Source of the DNA: Rhizobium sp. SSA_523
GTDB taxonomy: Bacteria; Pseudomonadota; Alphaproteobacteria; Rhizobiales; Rhizobiaceae
Length of the DNA stretch: 64,000 bases
Assembly (NCBI RefSeq): GCF_030435705.1
Contig: NZ_CP129382.1
Span: forward strand, 2,170,001 to 2,234,000
Direction: 5' to 3'
Position 1 is the first letter of the stretch. Each line of letters begins with the position of its first letter. The notes under the pieces are model-generated. The model did not search any database, was not told the DNA's origin, and was given only the letters and a program-made list of their open reading frames with translations. The translations under genes were made by a program, and so were the position numbers. Of this stretch, positions 9,227 through 19,023 are shown one piece after another.

Positions 9227-10249
9227 TCACGCCAGCGCGAAGACCTTGGCCCGTCGCAGGGTCACAAAACCCGTCTCGCCGGCACGGATCTCGCGCTCCG
9301 GCTCCACATCGAATTCCAGCGGCTCGCCCGCCGCGGTGGCGGCAATGATGCGGCGTCCGCCGGGCCGGTCCAGAACCCGCGTCACCGCTGCAGCGACGCC
9401 CGGCCCCTCCGGCGACCAGTCGAGATCGGATGGCCGCGCGTAGATCTCCGCCGGACCGTCCGCAATCCCCGGCGCCGCCACCTCCGCGCCATCGGCGAGC
9501 GCCCGTCCGTCACGCACATGGCCGGACAGGCGGTTCGCATCGCCCAGGAACCGCATCACGAAAGCATCCTTCGGATCGCGGCAGACCGCCTGCGGCGTTC
9601 CCTGCTGCACGATCTGCCCCTCTTTCAGGATGACGACGCGATCGGCCAGATCCAGCGCCTCCTCCTGGTCATGCGTCACGAAGATCGTGGTGATGCCGAG
9701 CTCCTGGTGGATTTCCCGCAGCCAGCGGCGCAGGTCATGGCGGACATTGGCATCCAGCGCGCCGAAAGGCTCATCGAGCAGAAGCACCTTGGGATCGACG
9801 GAAAGCGCCCGCGCCAGGGCCACGCGCTGCCTTTGGCCGCCGGAAATCTGCCCGGGAAAGCGGTTGCCTAAGCCATCGAGCCTGACCAGCTTGAGAAGCT
9901 CGGCCACCCGCGCCGCAATATCCGCCTTGCTGCGCCGGACCTTGGAGACACTCATGCCGAAGCCGATGTTCTCGGCAACCGTCATGTGCGGAAACAGCGC
10001 ATAATGCTGGAAGACGAAGCCGACGCCGCGCTCCCGCACCGGTATGTCGGTCGCATCCTGATCGCCGAATTCGATCTGTCCGCCATCGGCGTAATCCAGC
10101 CCGGCAACCATGCGCAGGATCGTCGTCTTGCCGGAACCGGACGGTCCCAGAAGGGCGACCAGTTCGCCGCTGGCAATCTCCAGCGAGACGCCGCGCACGG
10201 CACGGAACCGATCGAAGGTCTTGACGATATTGGTCAGGCGAATCTTCAT
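9227..10249 (-). CDS. cysA: Sulfate/thiosulfate ABC transporter ATP-binding protein
   Basis: ATPase subunit (340 aa) of the sulfate importer. Walker A GPSGSGKTT near residue 35, Q-loop FQHYALFPHMTV, signature SGGQRQRVALARAL, Walker B VLLLDEPFGALD and switch His in FVTHDQEEA are all present. A C-terminal TOBE-like regulatory region follows. A strong ribosome site (AAGGAGG) precedes the ATG, which overlaps the CysW stop (ATGA). Last gene of sbp-cysT-cysW-cysA. Confidence 0.93.
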   Translation of the reverse strand: MKIRLTNIVKTFDRFRAVRGVSLEIASGELVALLGPSGSGKTTILRMVAGLDYADGGQIEFGDQDATDIPVRERGVGFVFQHYALFPHMTVAENIGFGMSVSKVRRSKADIAARVAELLKLVRLDGLGNRFPGQISGGQRQRVALARALSVDPKVLLLDEPFGALDANVRHDLRRWLREIHQELGITTIFVTHDQEEALDLADRVVILKEGQIVQQGTPQAVCRDPKDAFVMRFLGDANRLSGHVRDGRALADGAEVAAPGIADGPAEIYARPSDLDWSPEGPGVAAAVTRVLDRPGGRRIIAATAAGEPLEFDVEPEREIRAGETGFVTLRRAKVFALA

Positions 10250-11136
10250 GAACGACCTCCTTCGGATACGGGATCAGCGGCAAGGGCGGTCCGGCGGCCG
10301 GCGCCGCGGCGCTCCAGCGCGACCTTTGCGATAATGGTGAAGACGGCAATGACCGCCAGGATCGAGGCGGAGGCGAAGGCACCGGCCGCCTGGTAATCGT
10401 GATAGAGAAGTTCGATATGCAGCGGCAGCGTATTGGTCTGGCCGCGAATATTGCCTGACACGATGGAAACGGCGCCGAATTCGCCCATGACGCGGGCATT
10501 GCAGAGCACCACGCCATACAGCAGCGCCCATTTCACATTGGGCAGCGTTACGGAAAAGAAGGTCTTGAAACCGGAGGCGCCGAGCGAGGTGGCGGCCTCC
10601 TCCAGATCGCGGCCCTGAGCCTGCATCAGCGGGATCAGCTCGCGTGCGACGAAGGGCGCGGTGACGAACATCGACGCCAGCACGATGCCTGGCAGCGCAA
10701 AGAGGATCTTCACGTCATAGGCATCCAGGAGGGGACCGAATATGCCCTGCAGCCCGTAGACGAAAAGATAGGCGACACCCGCCACGATGGGAGACACCGA
10801 AAAGGGGATCTCGATGACGACCAGCAGCAGCCGCTTGCCGAAAAAGTCGAACTTCGTCAGCGCCCAGGCGGCGGCGACGCCGAAAACGGTGTTGATCGGC
10901 ACGGCGATCAGCGCCGTCAGCACCGTCATCATGATGGCATGGCGCGTATCCGGATGGGTGAGGGTCGCGATGTAGATCTGCCAGCCCTCGGAAAAGGCCT
11001 CCACGCCGATGACGATCAGAGGCGCAAGCACGAGCAATGCGCCAAGCACCATGACGACGGTGATCAGGACGAGACGGAAGACCGGATGATCGCCCACCCG
11101 CGGCGGTTTGCGGCGCTGAAGGGATGTCTGAGCCAC
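10246..11136 (-). CDS. cysW: Sulfate ABC transporter permease CysW
   Basis: Membrane permease of 296 aa with about six hydrophobic segments. The EAA-type loop (GRDLEEAATSLGASGFKTFF) contacts CysA, and FVARELIPLMQAQG fits CysW rather than CysT. It begins three bases after the CysT stop. The pair CysT-CysW forms the sulfate channel in the inner membrane. Confidence 0.92.
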   Translation of the reverse strand: MAQTSLQRRKPPRVGDHPVFRLVLITVVMVLGALLVLAPLIVIGVEAFSEGWQIYIATLTHPDTRHAIMMTVLTALIAVPINTVFGVAAAWALTKFDFFGKRLLLVVIEIPFSVSPIVAGVAYLFVYGLQGIFGPLLDAYDVKILFALPGIVLASMFVTAPFVARELIPLMQAQGRDLEEAATSLGASGFKTFFSVTLPNVKWALLYGVVLCNARVMGEFGAVSIVSGNIRGQTNTLPLHIELLYHDYQAAGAFASASILAVIAVFTIIAKVALERRGAGRRTALAADPVSEGGRS

Positions 11137-11139
11137 GGC

Positions 11140-11961
11140 CTATCCTTTCACGGTATAGCGCAAGGCGCGCGCCTGCGCCCAGTTGGTCATGGCGAGCATC
11201 ACGAAGGCGGTGATCAACAGGACCGAGGCAATCGCCGCGGCGGCCTGATAATCATATTCCTCCAGCCGGATGAAGATCAGCAGCGCCGTGATTTCCGTCT
11301 TCATCGGCTGATTGCCGGCAATGAAGATGATCGCGCCGAACTCGCCGAGCGAACGGGCAAAGGAGAGCGAGGTGCCCGCCATCAGCGCCGGCGACAGGAG
11401 CGGCAGGATCACCTTGGCGAAGATTGTCCAATCGGAGCCGCCGAGCGATTGTGCCGCCTCTTCGAGCGCCGGATCGAGATCCTCCAGCACCGGCTGCACC
11501 GTCCGGACGATGAAGGGCAGGCTGGTGAAGCACATGGCGATCATGATGCCGAGCGGCGTATAGGCGACCTTGATGCCGAGATCGGCGAGCGCAGAGCCAA
11601 ACCAGCCATTGGCGGAAAACAGGGCCGTCAGCGAAATGCCGGCGACCGCGGTGGGCAGGGCAAAGGGAAGATCGACCACGGCATCGACAAGCCGGCGGCC
11701 GGGAAAGCGGTAGCGCGTCAGGACCCAGGCCAGTGCAAAGCCGAAGAACAGGTTGAAGACCGTGGCACCGAGCGCCGCCAGGACCGTGACGCGGTAACTC
11801 GCCAGCGCCCGCGGCGAGGAAATGATCGTCCAATAGTTGGAAGGTCCGAGACTGGCGGCCTTATAGGCAAGCGCAGCCAGCGGCAGAACCACGATGAGGC
11901 CGACATAAAAGAGGGTGATCCCGAGCGACAGGCGCAATCCGGGCAGAACATTACGATTCAC
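11140..11961 (-). CDS. cysT: Sulfate ABC transporter permease CysT
   Basis: Membrane permease of 273 aa (also called CysU). Family text includes LPTAVAGISLTALF, PFIVRTVQPVLEDLDPALEEAAQSLG (EAA loop) and SLGEFGAIIFIAGNQP. It follows the sulfate-binding protein by 77 bases and is closely joined to cysW, so it belongs to the same transcript. Confidence 0.92.
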   Translation of the reverse strand: MNRNVLPGLRLSLGITLFYVGLIVVLPLAALAYKAASLGPSNYWTIISSPRALASYRVTVLAALGATVFNLFFGFALAWVLTRYRFPGRRLVDAVVDLPFALPTAVAGISLTALFSANGWFGSALADLGIKVAYTPLGIMIAMCFTSLPFIVRTVQPVLEDLDPALEEAAQSLGGSDWTIFAKVILPLLSPALMAGTSLSFARSLGEFGAIIFIAGNQPMKTEITALLIFIRLEEYDYQAAAAIASVLLITAFVMLAMTNWAQARALRYTVKG

Positions 11962-12038
11962 GGAGGCAGTTCCTGCGTTAAAGCCCGGCGATGCGATCGC
12001 CGGGCTTTCACCTTGGGAGGCTGATGAGGCTATTGCAA

Positions 12039-13025
12039 TTAACGATTGCCGTATACTTGGTCGAGTTCGCCGCCGGAAGCAAAATGCTCCTTCTGCACCT
12101 TGTCCCAGCCGCCGAACACATCTTCGACCTTGACCAGGCGGACCTGCGGGAATTCGCTGGCATAGTCCGCCTTGACGCTTTCGTCATGCACACGATGACC
12201 GAATTCGGCGGCGACCCGCTGGCCTTCCTTGCTGTAGAGGAAATCGAGATAGGTCTTGGCCAAAGCCTGCGTTCCATGCTTCTCGGCGACCTTGTCGACG
12301 ACCGCAACCGGGAACTCCGCCAGAAGCGAGACCGAGGGGATGACGCTCTCAACCTTGTCGGCGCCGTACTGCTTGGCGATCGACCGCGTCTCCGCTTCGA
12401 AGGTGATCAGCACGTCGCCGGTCTCCCGTTCGATGAAGGTGGTGGTGGCAGCCCGCCCGCCCGTGTCGAAAACCGGAACATTGTCGAAGATCTTCTTGAC
12501 GAAAGCCTCGACCTTCTCCTCGTCGCCGCCGAAGGCCTCCCGCGCATAGGCGACTGCCGCCAGATAGGTGTAGCGCGCATTGCCGGAGGTTTTCGGGTTC
12601 GGGAAGACGACCTTCACGTCATCGCGAACGAGATCGTTCCAGTCCTTGATGTTCTTCGGATTGCCGGCCCGCACCAGGAAGGAAGGGAAGGAATAGAAGG
12701 GAGACGCATTATTGGGGAAATCCTTCTGCCAGTCCGCCGAAACGAAGCCCTGCTTGACCAGGAAATCGATATCCGTGACCTGGTTGAAGGTCACGACATC
12801 CGCCTCCAGCCCTTCGGCGATCGCGCGTGCCTGCTTCGACGTGCCGGCATGCGACTGGTCGACGGTGACATTGGGATGAACCTTGCGGAAGGCCTCGTTT
12901 TCGGCCGCGAACAATTCGCGGGCGATATCATAGGAGGCGTTCAGGAGCTTGGTCGGCTCTTGAGCCAGTACAGGTCCGGACAGGAGCGAGACGAGCGCTG
13001 TGCCGACGATCAGGAGGCGGTTCAT
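12039..13025 (-). CDS. sbp: Sulfate ABC transporter substrate-binding protein
   Basis: Periplasmic sulfate-binding protein (328 aa). A signal peptide (LLIVGTALVSLLSGPVLA) is followed by the diagnostic NASYDIARELF and DQSHAGTSKQARAI, which build the anion pocket, and FPNPKTSGNARYTYLAA. First gene of the importer operon; the 215 bases upstream, shared with the end of the RND gene, must hold the promoter. No cysteine-metabolism regulator is visible nearby. Confidence 0.93.
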   Translation of the reverse strand: MNRLLIVGTALVSLLSGPVLAQEPTKLLNASYDIARELFAAENEAFRKVHPNVTVDQSHAGTSKQARAIAEGLEADVVTFNQVTDIDFLVKQGFVSADWQKDFPNNASPFYSFPSFLVRAGNPKNIKDWNDLVRDDVKVVFPNPKTSGNARYTYLAAVAYAREAFGGDEEKVEAFVKKIFDNVPVFDTGGRAATTTFIERETGDVLITFEAETRSIAKQYGADKVESVIPSVSLLAEFPVAVVDKVAEKHGTQALAKTYLDFLYSKEGQRVAAEFGHRVHDESVKADYASEFPQVRLVKVEDVFGGWDKVQKEHFASGGELDQVYGNR

Positions 13026-13240
13026 GGAAAACTCCGGTGATATTCAGTTGTCCGGAGTCTACCGGTCAAGGAGCTGTCCGGCGAGGTATCACAAACCTGC
13101 CACAAATGGCGGAATGGAGAATATTTGTCTCATTCGGGCCGGGATCAGGCGATGCTGTTCCCCCTCGCTCTGCCCGGCTCCGACTTACCCTTATCGAAGA
13201 GGGTGCCGAGGGCCTCAGCCGAGCGCGCCCGTTGCGGGCG

Positions 13241-16200
13241 TCACTCTGCAGCGGTGTTCAGACTGAGCGACATCTGTCCGTCCTGTGGCCCCTGGCCGTC
13301 GCGATCGTCATTGTCGCTCGCCGATCTCTTGTCGCTCTTCGGCTCGCGCCCGAAAAAGAGCGCATAGGCCGCCGGAAGAACGAGGATGGTCAGGATGGTC
13401 GCCACCATGATGCCTCCCATCATGGCATAGGCGAGCGGTCCCCAGAACAGGCCGCGCGAGATCGGGATGAGCGCGAGCACCGCCACCAGCGCCGTCAGCA
13501 TGATCGGCCTGAAACGGCGAACCGCCGCGCCGATGATCGCCTCCTTTCGGGGCAGGCCCGCCGCGATATCCTGGTCGATCTGGTCGACAAGGATGATCGA
13601 GTTGCGGATGATGATGCCGAGCAGCGCGATGACGCCGAGGATGGCGACGAAGCCGAAGGGGGCGCCGGTGATCAGCAGCGCCGATGCCGCGCCAATAATG
13701 CCGAGCGGTCCTGTGGCGAGCACCAGCATCGCCTTTCCGAAATGCTGCAGCTGGATCATCAGCAGCACGAGGATGACGAAGAGCATGACCGGCGCCTTGG
13801 CCGCGATCGAGGCCTGGCTTTCCGCCGCATCCTCCGCACCGCCCTGGATCTCGATCTTGAAGCCGGCCGGCAGCGACTGACGCAGATCCGTCATGCTCTG
13901 ATAGAGCTTCATCGCCACGTCATTCGGCTCCACCGCATCCGGCACGGTGGCCTTCACCGTGATGGTCGGCAGGCGGTCGCGCCGCCACTCAATACCGTTT
14001 TCCTGCACCACTTCGACGCGGGCGATCTGCGAGACCGGGACGAACCGGCCGTTATCGGTGGGGATATAGACGGAATTCACCGCACTGATCAGCTTGCGGC
14101 TGGCATCCGGCTCCCGCGCGACGATGGAAACCGTCTCTTCCCCATCGCGGAACTGGCCGAGCTCCGCACCGGTCACGGAAGCGTAGAGCATCTGACGCAC
14201 GCGCTGCGAGGAAACGCCGAGCGCCCGGGCGCGGTCCTGATCTATGACGAGCTTCATCGTCGTCACCGGTTCGAGCCAATCGTCATGGATGGTGCCGAGC
14301 AGCGGATTCTGGTGGAAACGTGCCTTCACCTCGTCGGCGATGCGGCGCACTTCGTCCCGTTCGGGGCCGACGACACGCATCTGCACCGCCCAGCCGACCG
14401 GCGGGCCGAGGAAGAGACGGTCCACCTTGCTTCGAACCATCGGGAACTCTTCGGCCAGGATCTTGCGAAGCTTGACGATCAGCCGCTCACGCTCTTCCAG
14501 CCCATTCGACATGACGAGCAATTGGGCGAAATTCGGATTGCGCAGCTGCTGGTCCAGCGGCAGGAAGAAGCGCGGCGCGCCCTCGCCGATGAAGGTGGCG
14601 ATGAACTTCTTGTCCGGATCGTCCATCAGCTTGACCTCGAGCGCCTTGGCCTGCCGCTCGACATCCTCGATCGCCGTCCCCTCCGGCAGCCACATGTCGA
14701 CCAGGATCTCCGGCCGCGAAGACTGCGGGAAGAAGCTCTGGGGGATGAACTGGAAGGACCAGAGGCTGGTCCCGAAGGCCAGGAAGGTTGCCAGCAGGAC
14801 GATCAGCCGATGGCGCACGCACCAGGTCACCGCGGCACGCAGCCCGCGATAGAAGCGTGTATCATAGACATCGTGATGCGTGCCGGCATGCGCCCGCTGC
14901 TTCAGGATCATATAGCCGAGCCAGGGCGTGAAATAGACCGCGACGAACCAGGATGTAACGAGCGCTATGCCCACCACGAAGAAGAGCGACCGGACATATT
15001 CGCCGGCGGTCGAATCGGCAAATCCGACCGGAATGAAACCGGCCGTCGTGATCAGCGTCCCGGTCAGCATCGGGAAGGCGGTGGAGGAATAGGCGAAGGT
15101 GGCGGCGTCGAGCTTTTCCAGCCCCTCCTCCAGCTTGCGCTCCATCATCTCCACGACGATCATCGCATCGTCCACCAAAAGGCCGAGCGCGATGATGAGG
15201 GCGCCGAGCGAAATGCGCTGCAGCTCGATGCCCAGCTCGTACATGATGGCAAGCGTGGCCGCCAGCACCAGCGGAATGGTAATGGCAATGACGATGCCGG
15301 AACGCCAACCGATCGACAGCAGCGAGACCACCAGAACGATGACCAGCGCCTCCAGCAGGGCCTGGGTGAATTCGCCGATCGCCTCATGGACGACCTCCGG
15401 CTGGTTGGCGATCTGCTCGACCTCCACGCCGACCGGCAGGGCATTTTCGAAGCGGTGATAGGTCTCCTCCACCCAGGTGCCGACATCCGTCACCTTGTAG
15501 CCGTTCTGCATCACGACGCCCACTTCCACGGCATCCTTGCCGTTGAAGCGGAATTTGCGCTCATAAGGATCGACGAGGCCGCGGGACACATGGGCGATAT
15601 CGCCAAGGCGGAAGACCTGCGAGCCGCTGCGGATGCGCAGCTCCGCCACATCCTCCGGCGTGCGCACACCGCCTTCGACGGCAATGCGCACCGACCGCGT
15701 GGCGGTCTGAACCGAGCCGGCCGGATCGACGTCATTCTGCCCTGCCAGGGCATTGCGGATATCGGTCAGCGTCAGGCCCCGCTCTGCAAGGCTCTTGGAG
15801 GAAATGTCGATATAGATGCGCTCCGCCTGGTCGCCCAGGATCGACACCTTCTCGACACCCTGCGTGGCGAGCAGCATGTCGCGCGCCTGGATGGCGAACT
15901 GCTTGAGCTCCGGATAGCTGTATCCCTCGCCGGTGATCGCGTGCAGCGTGACGAACGTATCGCCGAATTCATCGTTGAAGAAGGGGCCAAGGACGCCGCT
16001 TGGAAGATCCTGCTGGATATCGCCGATCTTCTTGCGCACCTGGTAGAAGGCGTCGGCCACCTGCTCCGCATTGGTATTGCCCTTGATCTGGATCGTGGTG
16101 ATCGACGAGCCGGCCCGCGTATAGGATTTGACCCAATCGAGATGCGGCGTCTCCTGCAGCTTGCGCTCGATCTTGTTGACGACCTGATCCTGCATGTCCT

Positions 16201-16408
16201 CGATCGAGGCGCCCGGCCAGACCGCCTGGACCACCATGACGCGGAAGGTGAAATCGGGATCTTCCTTCTGGCCCATATTCATGATGCCGAGGCCGCCGAT
16301 GATGATGATCAGCCCGAAGAGAAAGCGGCCGATGCTGGGATGCGCAATGGCCCAGCGTGAAAGATTGAAGGGCTGCTTGCCGGAGGGGGGCTGGCGCAAA
16401 GAGCTCAT
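13241..16408 (-). CDS. Efflux RND transporter permease subunit
   Basis: Proton-driven inner-membrane pump of the AcrB/HAE family, 1055 aa. Internal duplication is visible: a helix after the N-terminus (FLFGLIIIIGGLGIMNMG), porter domains, helix bundle with GALIIALGLLVDDAMIVVEMMERK, and a second bundle with GVIALLGIIIRNSIILVDQI. The open frame extends 24 codons upstream, but AGGA nine bases before this ATG and the MSSL start give the normal N-terminus. It follows the membrane-fusion gene; no outer-membrane channel gene is linked, so a TolC-like protein elsewhere is expected. Substrate unknown. Confidence 0.92.
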   Translation of the reverse strand: MSSLRQPPSGKQPFNLSRWAIAHPSIGRFLFGLIIIIGGLGIMNMGQKEDPDFTFRVMVVQAVWPGASIEDMQDQVVNKIERKLQETPHLDWVKSYTRAGSSITTIQIKGNTNAEQVADAFYQVRKKIGDIQQDLPSGVLGPFFNDEFGDTFVTLHAITGEGYSYPELKQFAIQARDMLLATQGVEKVSILGDQAERIYIDISSKSLAERGLTLTDIRNALAGQNDVDPAGSVQTATRSVRIAVEGGVRTPEDVAELRIRSGSQVFRLGDIAHVSRGLVDPYERKFRFNGKDAVEVGVVMQNGYKVTDVGTWVEETYHRFENALPVGVEVEQIANQPEVVHEAIGEFTQALLEALVIVLVVSLLSIGWRSGIVIAITIPLVLAATLAIMYELGIELQRISLGALIIALGLLVDDAMIVVEMMERKLEEGLEKLDAATFAYSSTAFPMLTGTLITTAGFIPVGFADSTAGEYVRSLFFVVGIALVTSWFVAVYFTPWLGYMILKQRAHAGTHHDVYDTRFYRGLRAAVTWCVRHRLIVLLATFLAFGTSLWSFQFIPQSFFPQSSRPEILVDMWLPEGTAIEDVERQAKALEVKLMDDPDKKFIATFIGEGAPRFFLPLDQQLRNPNFAQLLVMSNGLEERERLIVKLRKILAEEFPMVRSKVDRLFLGPPVGWAVQMRVVGPERDEVRRIADEVKARFHQNPLLGTIHDDWLEPVTTMKLVIDQDRARALGVSSQRVRQMLYASVTGAELGQFRDGEETVSIVAREPDASRKLISAVNSVYIPTDNGRFVPVSQIARVEVVQENGIEWRRDRLPTITVKATVPDAVEPNDVAMKLYQSMTDLRQSLPAGFKIEIQGGAEDAAESQASIAAKAPVMLFVILVLLMIQLQHFGKAMLVLATGPLGIIGAASALLITGAPFGFVAILGVIALLGIIIRNSIILVDQIDQDIAAGLPRKEAIIGAAVRRFRPIMLTALVAVLALIPISRGLFWGPLAYAMMGGIMVATILTILVLPAAYALFFGREPKSDKRSASDNDDRDGQGPQDGQMSLSLNTAAE

Positions 16409-16572
16409 ATCCGCGTTTCCTGGTTGAGGCGGTCGGTCGCGTCGCCGCCGGCCCGGGACGCCCGGCGGCACAGACGGCATGGATGAAAATCACGTCTCCT
16501 CCGGGGGCGCCGAAGGCTTTTCATGCAAGGTGTCGCGGCGTCCCCGGCTGATTTTGCCGGGGCGGCGGGCGG

Positions 16573-17805
16573 TCAGGAGCGGCTCTGGTCGTCGGCCGTG
16601 CCCGGCTGCTGCGCCGCCTTCACGCCGTCCTCGGGAAGCTTCACCTTCATATCCTCGCGCATGAACTGGGTTCCCGCCGCAATCACGAGATCGCCCGGCG
16701 CAATGCCCTTGGTGACGCGCACGCCGTCATCGGCGAAATCCGCCACCGTAACCGGCCGGCTATGCACCGTCTGCGTCTGCGGATCGACGAGCCAGACCTG
16801 CGATTGCCCCTTGTCGCGCGCGAGGGCCGCAAGCGGCAGCACGAAGGCCGGCGCGGCCTCATCGGTCGTCACCCGCACCGTCGCCGTCATGCCGAGCCTG
16901 ACCTGCGGATCATCCGGCAGGCTGACGCGCACCGCAAAGGTGCGGGACTGGGTGTCGGCACTGCCGGCAATTTCCCGCACCGTTCCGGTCAGCACCAGAT
17001 CGCGGCTGGACCAGAAGCTGGCCTTTACCGTCTTGCCCGTTTGGAACACGGCGATATCGGTTTCCGGAACGGCGATCGCCACTTCCTTGGCACCGTCGCG
17101 GGCCACGGTAACGACCGGCGAGCCGGCGGCCACAACCTGGCCCGCCTCCGCGCTGGTCGCCGTCACGATTCCCTCGACACCGGAGGACAGGCTCGTATAG
17201 GCCACGCGGTTCTGCGCCTGCTTCAGCGAGGACAGGGCCGCATCGCGCGCCGAAACCGCCTGATCGTAGCCAAGCTGGCTCTGCTCCAGCGTCGATTGCG
17301 AGGTAATGCTCTTTTGTTCGAGGATCTTGGCGCGGTTGAGAGCCAGTTTGGAGATTTCGACCTGCTTTTCCGCCGAGGCAAGCTGTGCCTGCGCCTGCCG
17401 CACGGACAATTCGTAATCCACCGGATCCAGCCGCGCCAGGACGTCGCCGGCCTTCACGTGCTGCCCGACATCCACCAGCCGCTCGGTGATCTTGCCATCG
17501 ACGCGAAAGCCGAGCGCGATTTCGGTGCGGGCGCGGACCGAACCGGAATATTCCAGCACGCGTCCCTCGTCCGGCGCCGAGACCTGGACGATCTTGACCG
17601 GGCGGATGATTTCCTCACTTTCGGCCTGCTGCTCGTTGCAGCCGGCAAGCGCAAGAAGGGCGGCGCAAAGTGCCATCCGGGGCGCCAGCCGGGCGCCTAA
17701 GCGGGCGCCATTCCGGGCATTGGCCACAGGATAAGTGACAGGCTGGGCGGCTTGCCGAGCCGCGCCGGGTCCACGGCGTCCTGCACTCAAAGCTGCATTC
17801 GACAT
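16573..17805 (-). CDS. Efflux RND transporter periplasmic adaptor subunit (lipoprotein)
   Basis: Membrane-fusion protein of 410 aa. A long N-terminal leader ends in a lipobox (ALLALAGC), so it is probably anchored to the inner membrane. The lipoyl half-motifs (FRVDGKITERLVDVGQHVKAGDVLARLD and SGVEGIVTATSAEAGQVVAAG) flank a coiled-coil hairpin (residues about 125-190). AGGAG lies six to seven bases before the ATG. It lies between the TetR gene and the RND pump in one transcription direction. Confidence 0.92.
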   Translation of the reverse strand: MSNAALSAGRRGPGAARQAAQPVTYPVANARNGARLGARLAPRMALCAALLALAGCNEQQAESEEIIRPVKIVQVSAPDEGRVLEYSGSVRARTEIALGFRVDGKITERLVDVGQHVKAGDVLARLDPVDYELSVRQAQAQLASAEKQVEISKLALNRAKILEQKSITSQSTLEQSQLGYDQAVSARDAALSSLKQAQNRVAYTSLSSGVEGIVTATSAEAGQVVAAGSPVVTVARDGAKEVAIAVPETDIAVFQTGKTVKASFWSSRDLVLTGTVREIAGSADTQSRTFAVRVSLPDDPQVRLGMTATVRVTTDEAAPAFVLPLAALARDKGQSQVWLVDPQTQTVHSRPVTVADFADDGVRVTKGIAPGDLVIAAGTQFMREDMKVKLPEDGVKAAQQPGTADDQSRS

Positions 17806-17846
17806 GTTCGGCTCCTACCGAAGGCGGCCCGCAGGCCGAAAACCAA

Positions 17847-18452
17847 TTATTTCAAGGCCTGTATGATGAAATCGGCGAGGCCTGCGGGCGTAATGCACTC
17901 GTCGGTCGCGATCTTCTTGGCCACCAGTTCGGGATGACAGAGCGTCACGCCGCAGCACATGAAGCTTTCCGCCGCAAGAACCGGGTTCTGGTCGCGAAAT
18001 TCGCCTGCTGCAATGCCTTCACGGATCAGGTCGGTGACCACCAGCCGGATCTGCTGCAGATGTTCCTGGATGACGGGCCATTGCTGATCCATGGCGACCA
18101 CCACCATTTCATGCACCTTCTCCTCGTCCAGCATCGTCTCGACGGTCATCTTGTGGACGAGGATCAAGTGCTGCTTCAGGCGTTCGGTCGCCGTGCCCGG
18201 ACCGGCCGCCTGAGCCTTCACGGCCTGGAACTGCGCGGCCAGCATGCGACGGACGAGCGCCTGCTGAATATCCGCCTTGGACGCGAAGAAGCGATAGATA
18301 TTGCCCGACGACATGGAGAGTTCGCGCGCAATATCGGCCACATTGGTTTTGTTGTAGCCGTAATGGCGGAACAGCCTCTCGGCCGTATCCAGGATCTTCT
18401 CGGTGTTTTCCTGCCGCGCCGCTTCGGTGGCGGCGCCAGTGAGATCATTCAT
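17847..18452 (-). CDS. TetR/AcrR family transcriptional regulator
   Basis: Regulator of 201 aa with an N-terminal helix-turn-helix (KILDTAERLFRHYGYNKTNVADIARELSMSSGNIYRFF, residues about 18-56) and a helical ligand-binding domain. It precedes the adaptor-pump genes by 41 bases in the same direction, so it probably represses its own operon in the absence of a ligand. No clear ribosome site precedes the ATG. Confidence 0.88.
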   Translation of the reverse strand: MNDLTGAATEAARQENTEKILDTAERLFRHYGYNKTNVADIARELSMSSGNIYRFFASKADIQQALVRRMLAAQFQAVKAQAAGPGTATERLKQHLILVHKMTVETMLDEEKVHEMVVVAMDQQWPVIQEHLQQIRLVVTDLIREGIAAGEFRDQNPVLAAESFMCCGVTLCHPELVAKKIATDECITPAGLADFIIQALK

Positions 18453-18639
18453 GTCAACTGCCGTTTGATGACTGACGAATTACGAATTTCTTCAGTCATA
18501 GGCTGCAGTCGGTCCGGAGTCAAGCCGGCCGCCCCTTCTGACCCGGAAGAGGCTGCGACTCGGCGGATGCGGCGGCTGCGACGAACTTTTAGCCGGTCTG
18601 GCGCGTTCAGGCGTATGAAACCTTCAGGAGGAACGGATC

Positions 18640-18912
18640 ATGGTTTTCAAACCGCAAACATTTCACGGCGAAGAGCCTGTATCGGCCCAGGATGATCCAC
18701 CGGACGCCGTTATCGAGACAAGCGTTGCGGCGGCCCTTGCCGATGACCGAAGCCTCGACGCGACCGATGTCCGCGTCGTCGCGAAGGGCTCGGTCGTCAC
18801 GCTGCAGGGAACGGTCCTTTCGCCCGGCGAGATCGTGCGGGCGGAAGAAGTGGCTCTTTCGGTTGCCGGCGTATCGGCAACCGTCAACGAGTTGCAGGCG
18901 CGCGGGACGTGA
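18640..18912 (+). CDS. BON domain protein
   Basis: Small protein of 90 aa consisting almost wholly of one BON domain (residues about 20-88: VIETSVAAALADDRSLDATDV, then VVTLQGTVLSP and VAGVSATVNELQ). BON domains are thought to bind membranes or small ligands. There is no signal peptide. AGGAGG precedes the ATG, and a perfect 13-bp terminator hairpin follows. I saw no GGAAC-type promoter before it, unlike most small genes further right. Confidence 0.82.
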   Translation: MVFKPQTFHGEEPVSAQDDPPDAVIETSVAAALADDRSLDATDVRVVAKGSVVTLQGTVLSPGEIVRAEEVALSVAGVSATVNELQARGT

Positions 18913-18960
18913 AGGCCGGCGCCTCGCCGCCCCTTGCGCAGCAGACTGGCTGAACGACAA

Positions 18961-18996
18961 TGCCCGGGCGATCTTCTGATCGCCCGGGCATTTCTC
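18961..18996. terminator. Terminator between the convergent BON and gcd genes
   Basis: Perfect 13-bp stem TGCCCGGGCGATC with a TTCT loop, followed on the plus strand by TTTCTCTTT. It is placed to end transcription of the BON gene and possibly also of gcd from the other side. Confidence 0.8.
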
Positions 18997-19023
18997 TTTG
19001 CGGTCGTGAAGCTGCCGGCCGTG

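Noticed and set aside
13037..16360. A very long open frame on the plus strand, 1107 codons
   Set aside because: It is antisense to the RND pump, has no family motifs and a composition rich in Arg, His and Asp. It is a by-product of GC-rich codon use.
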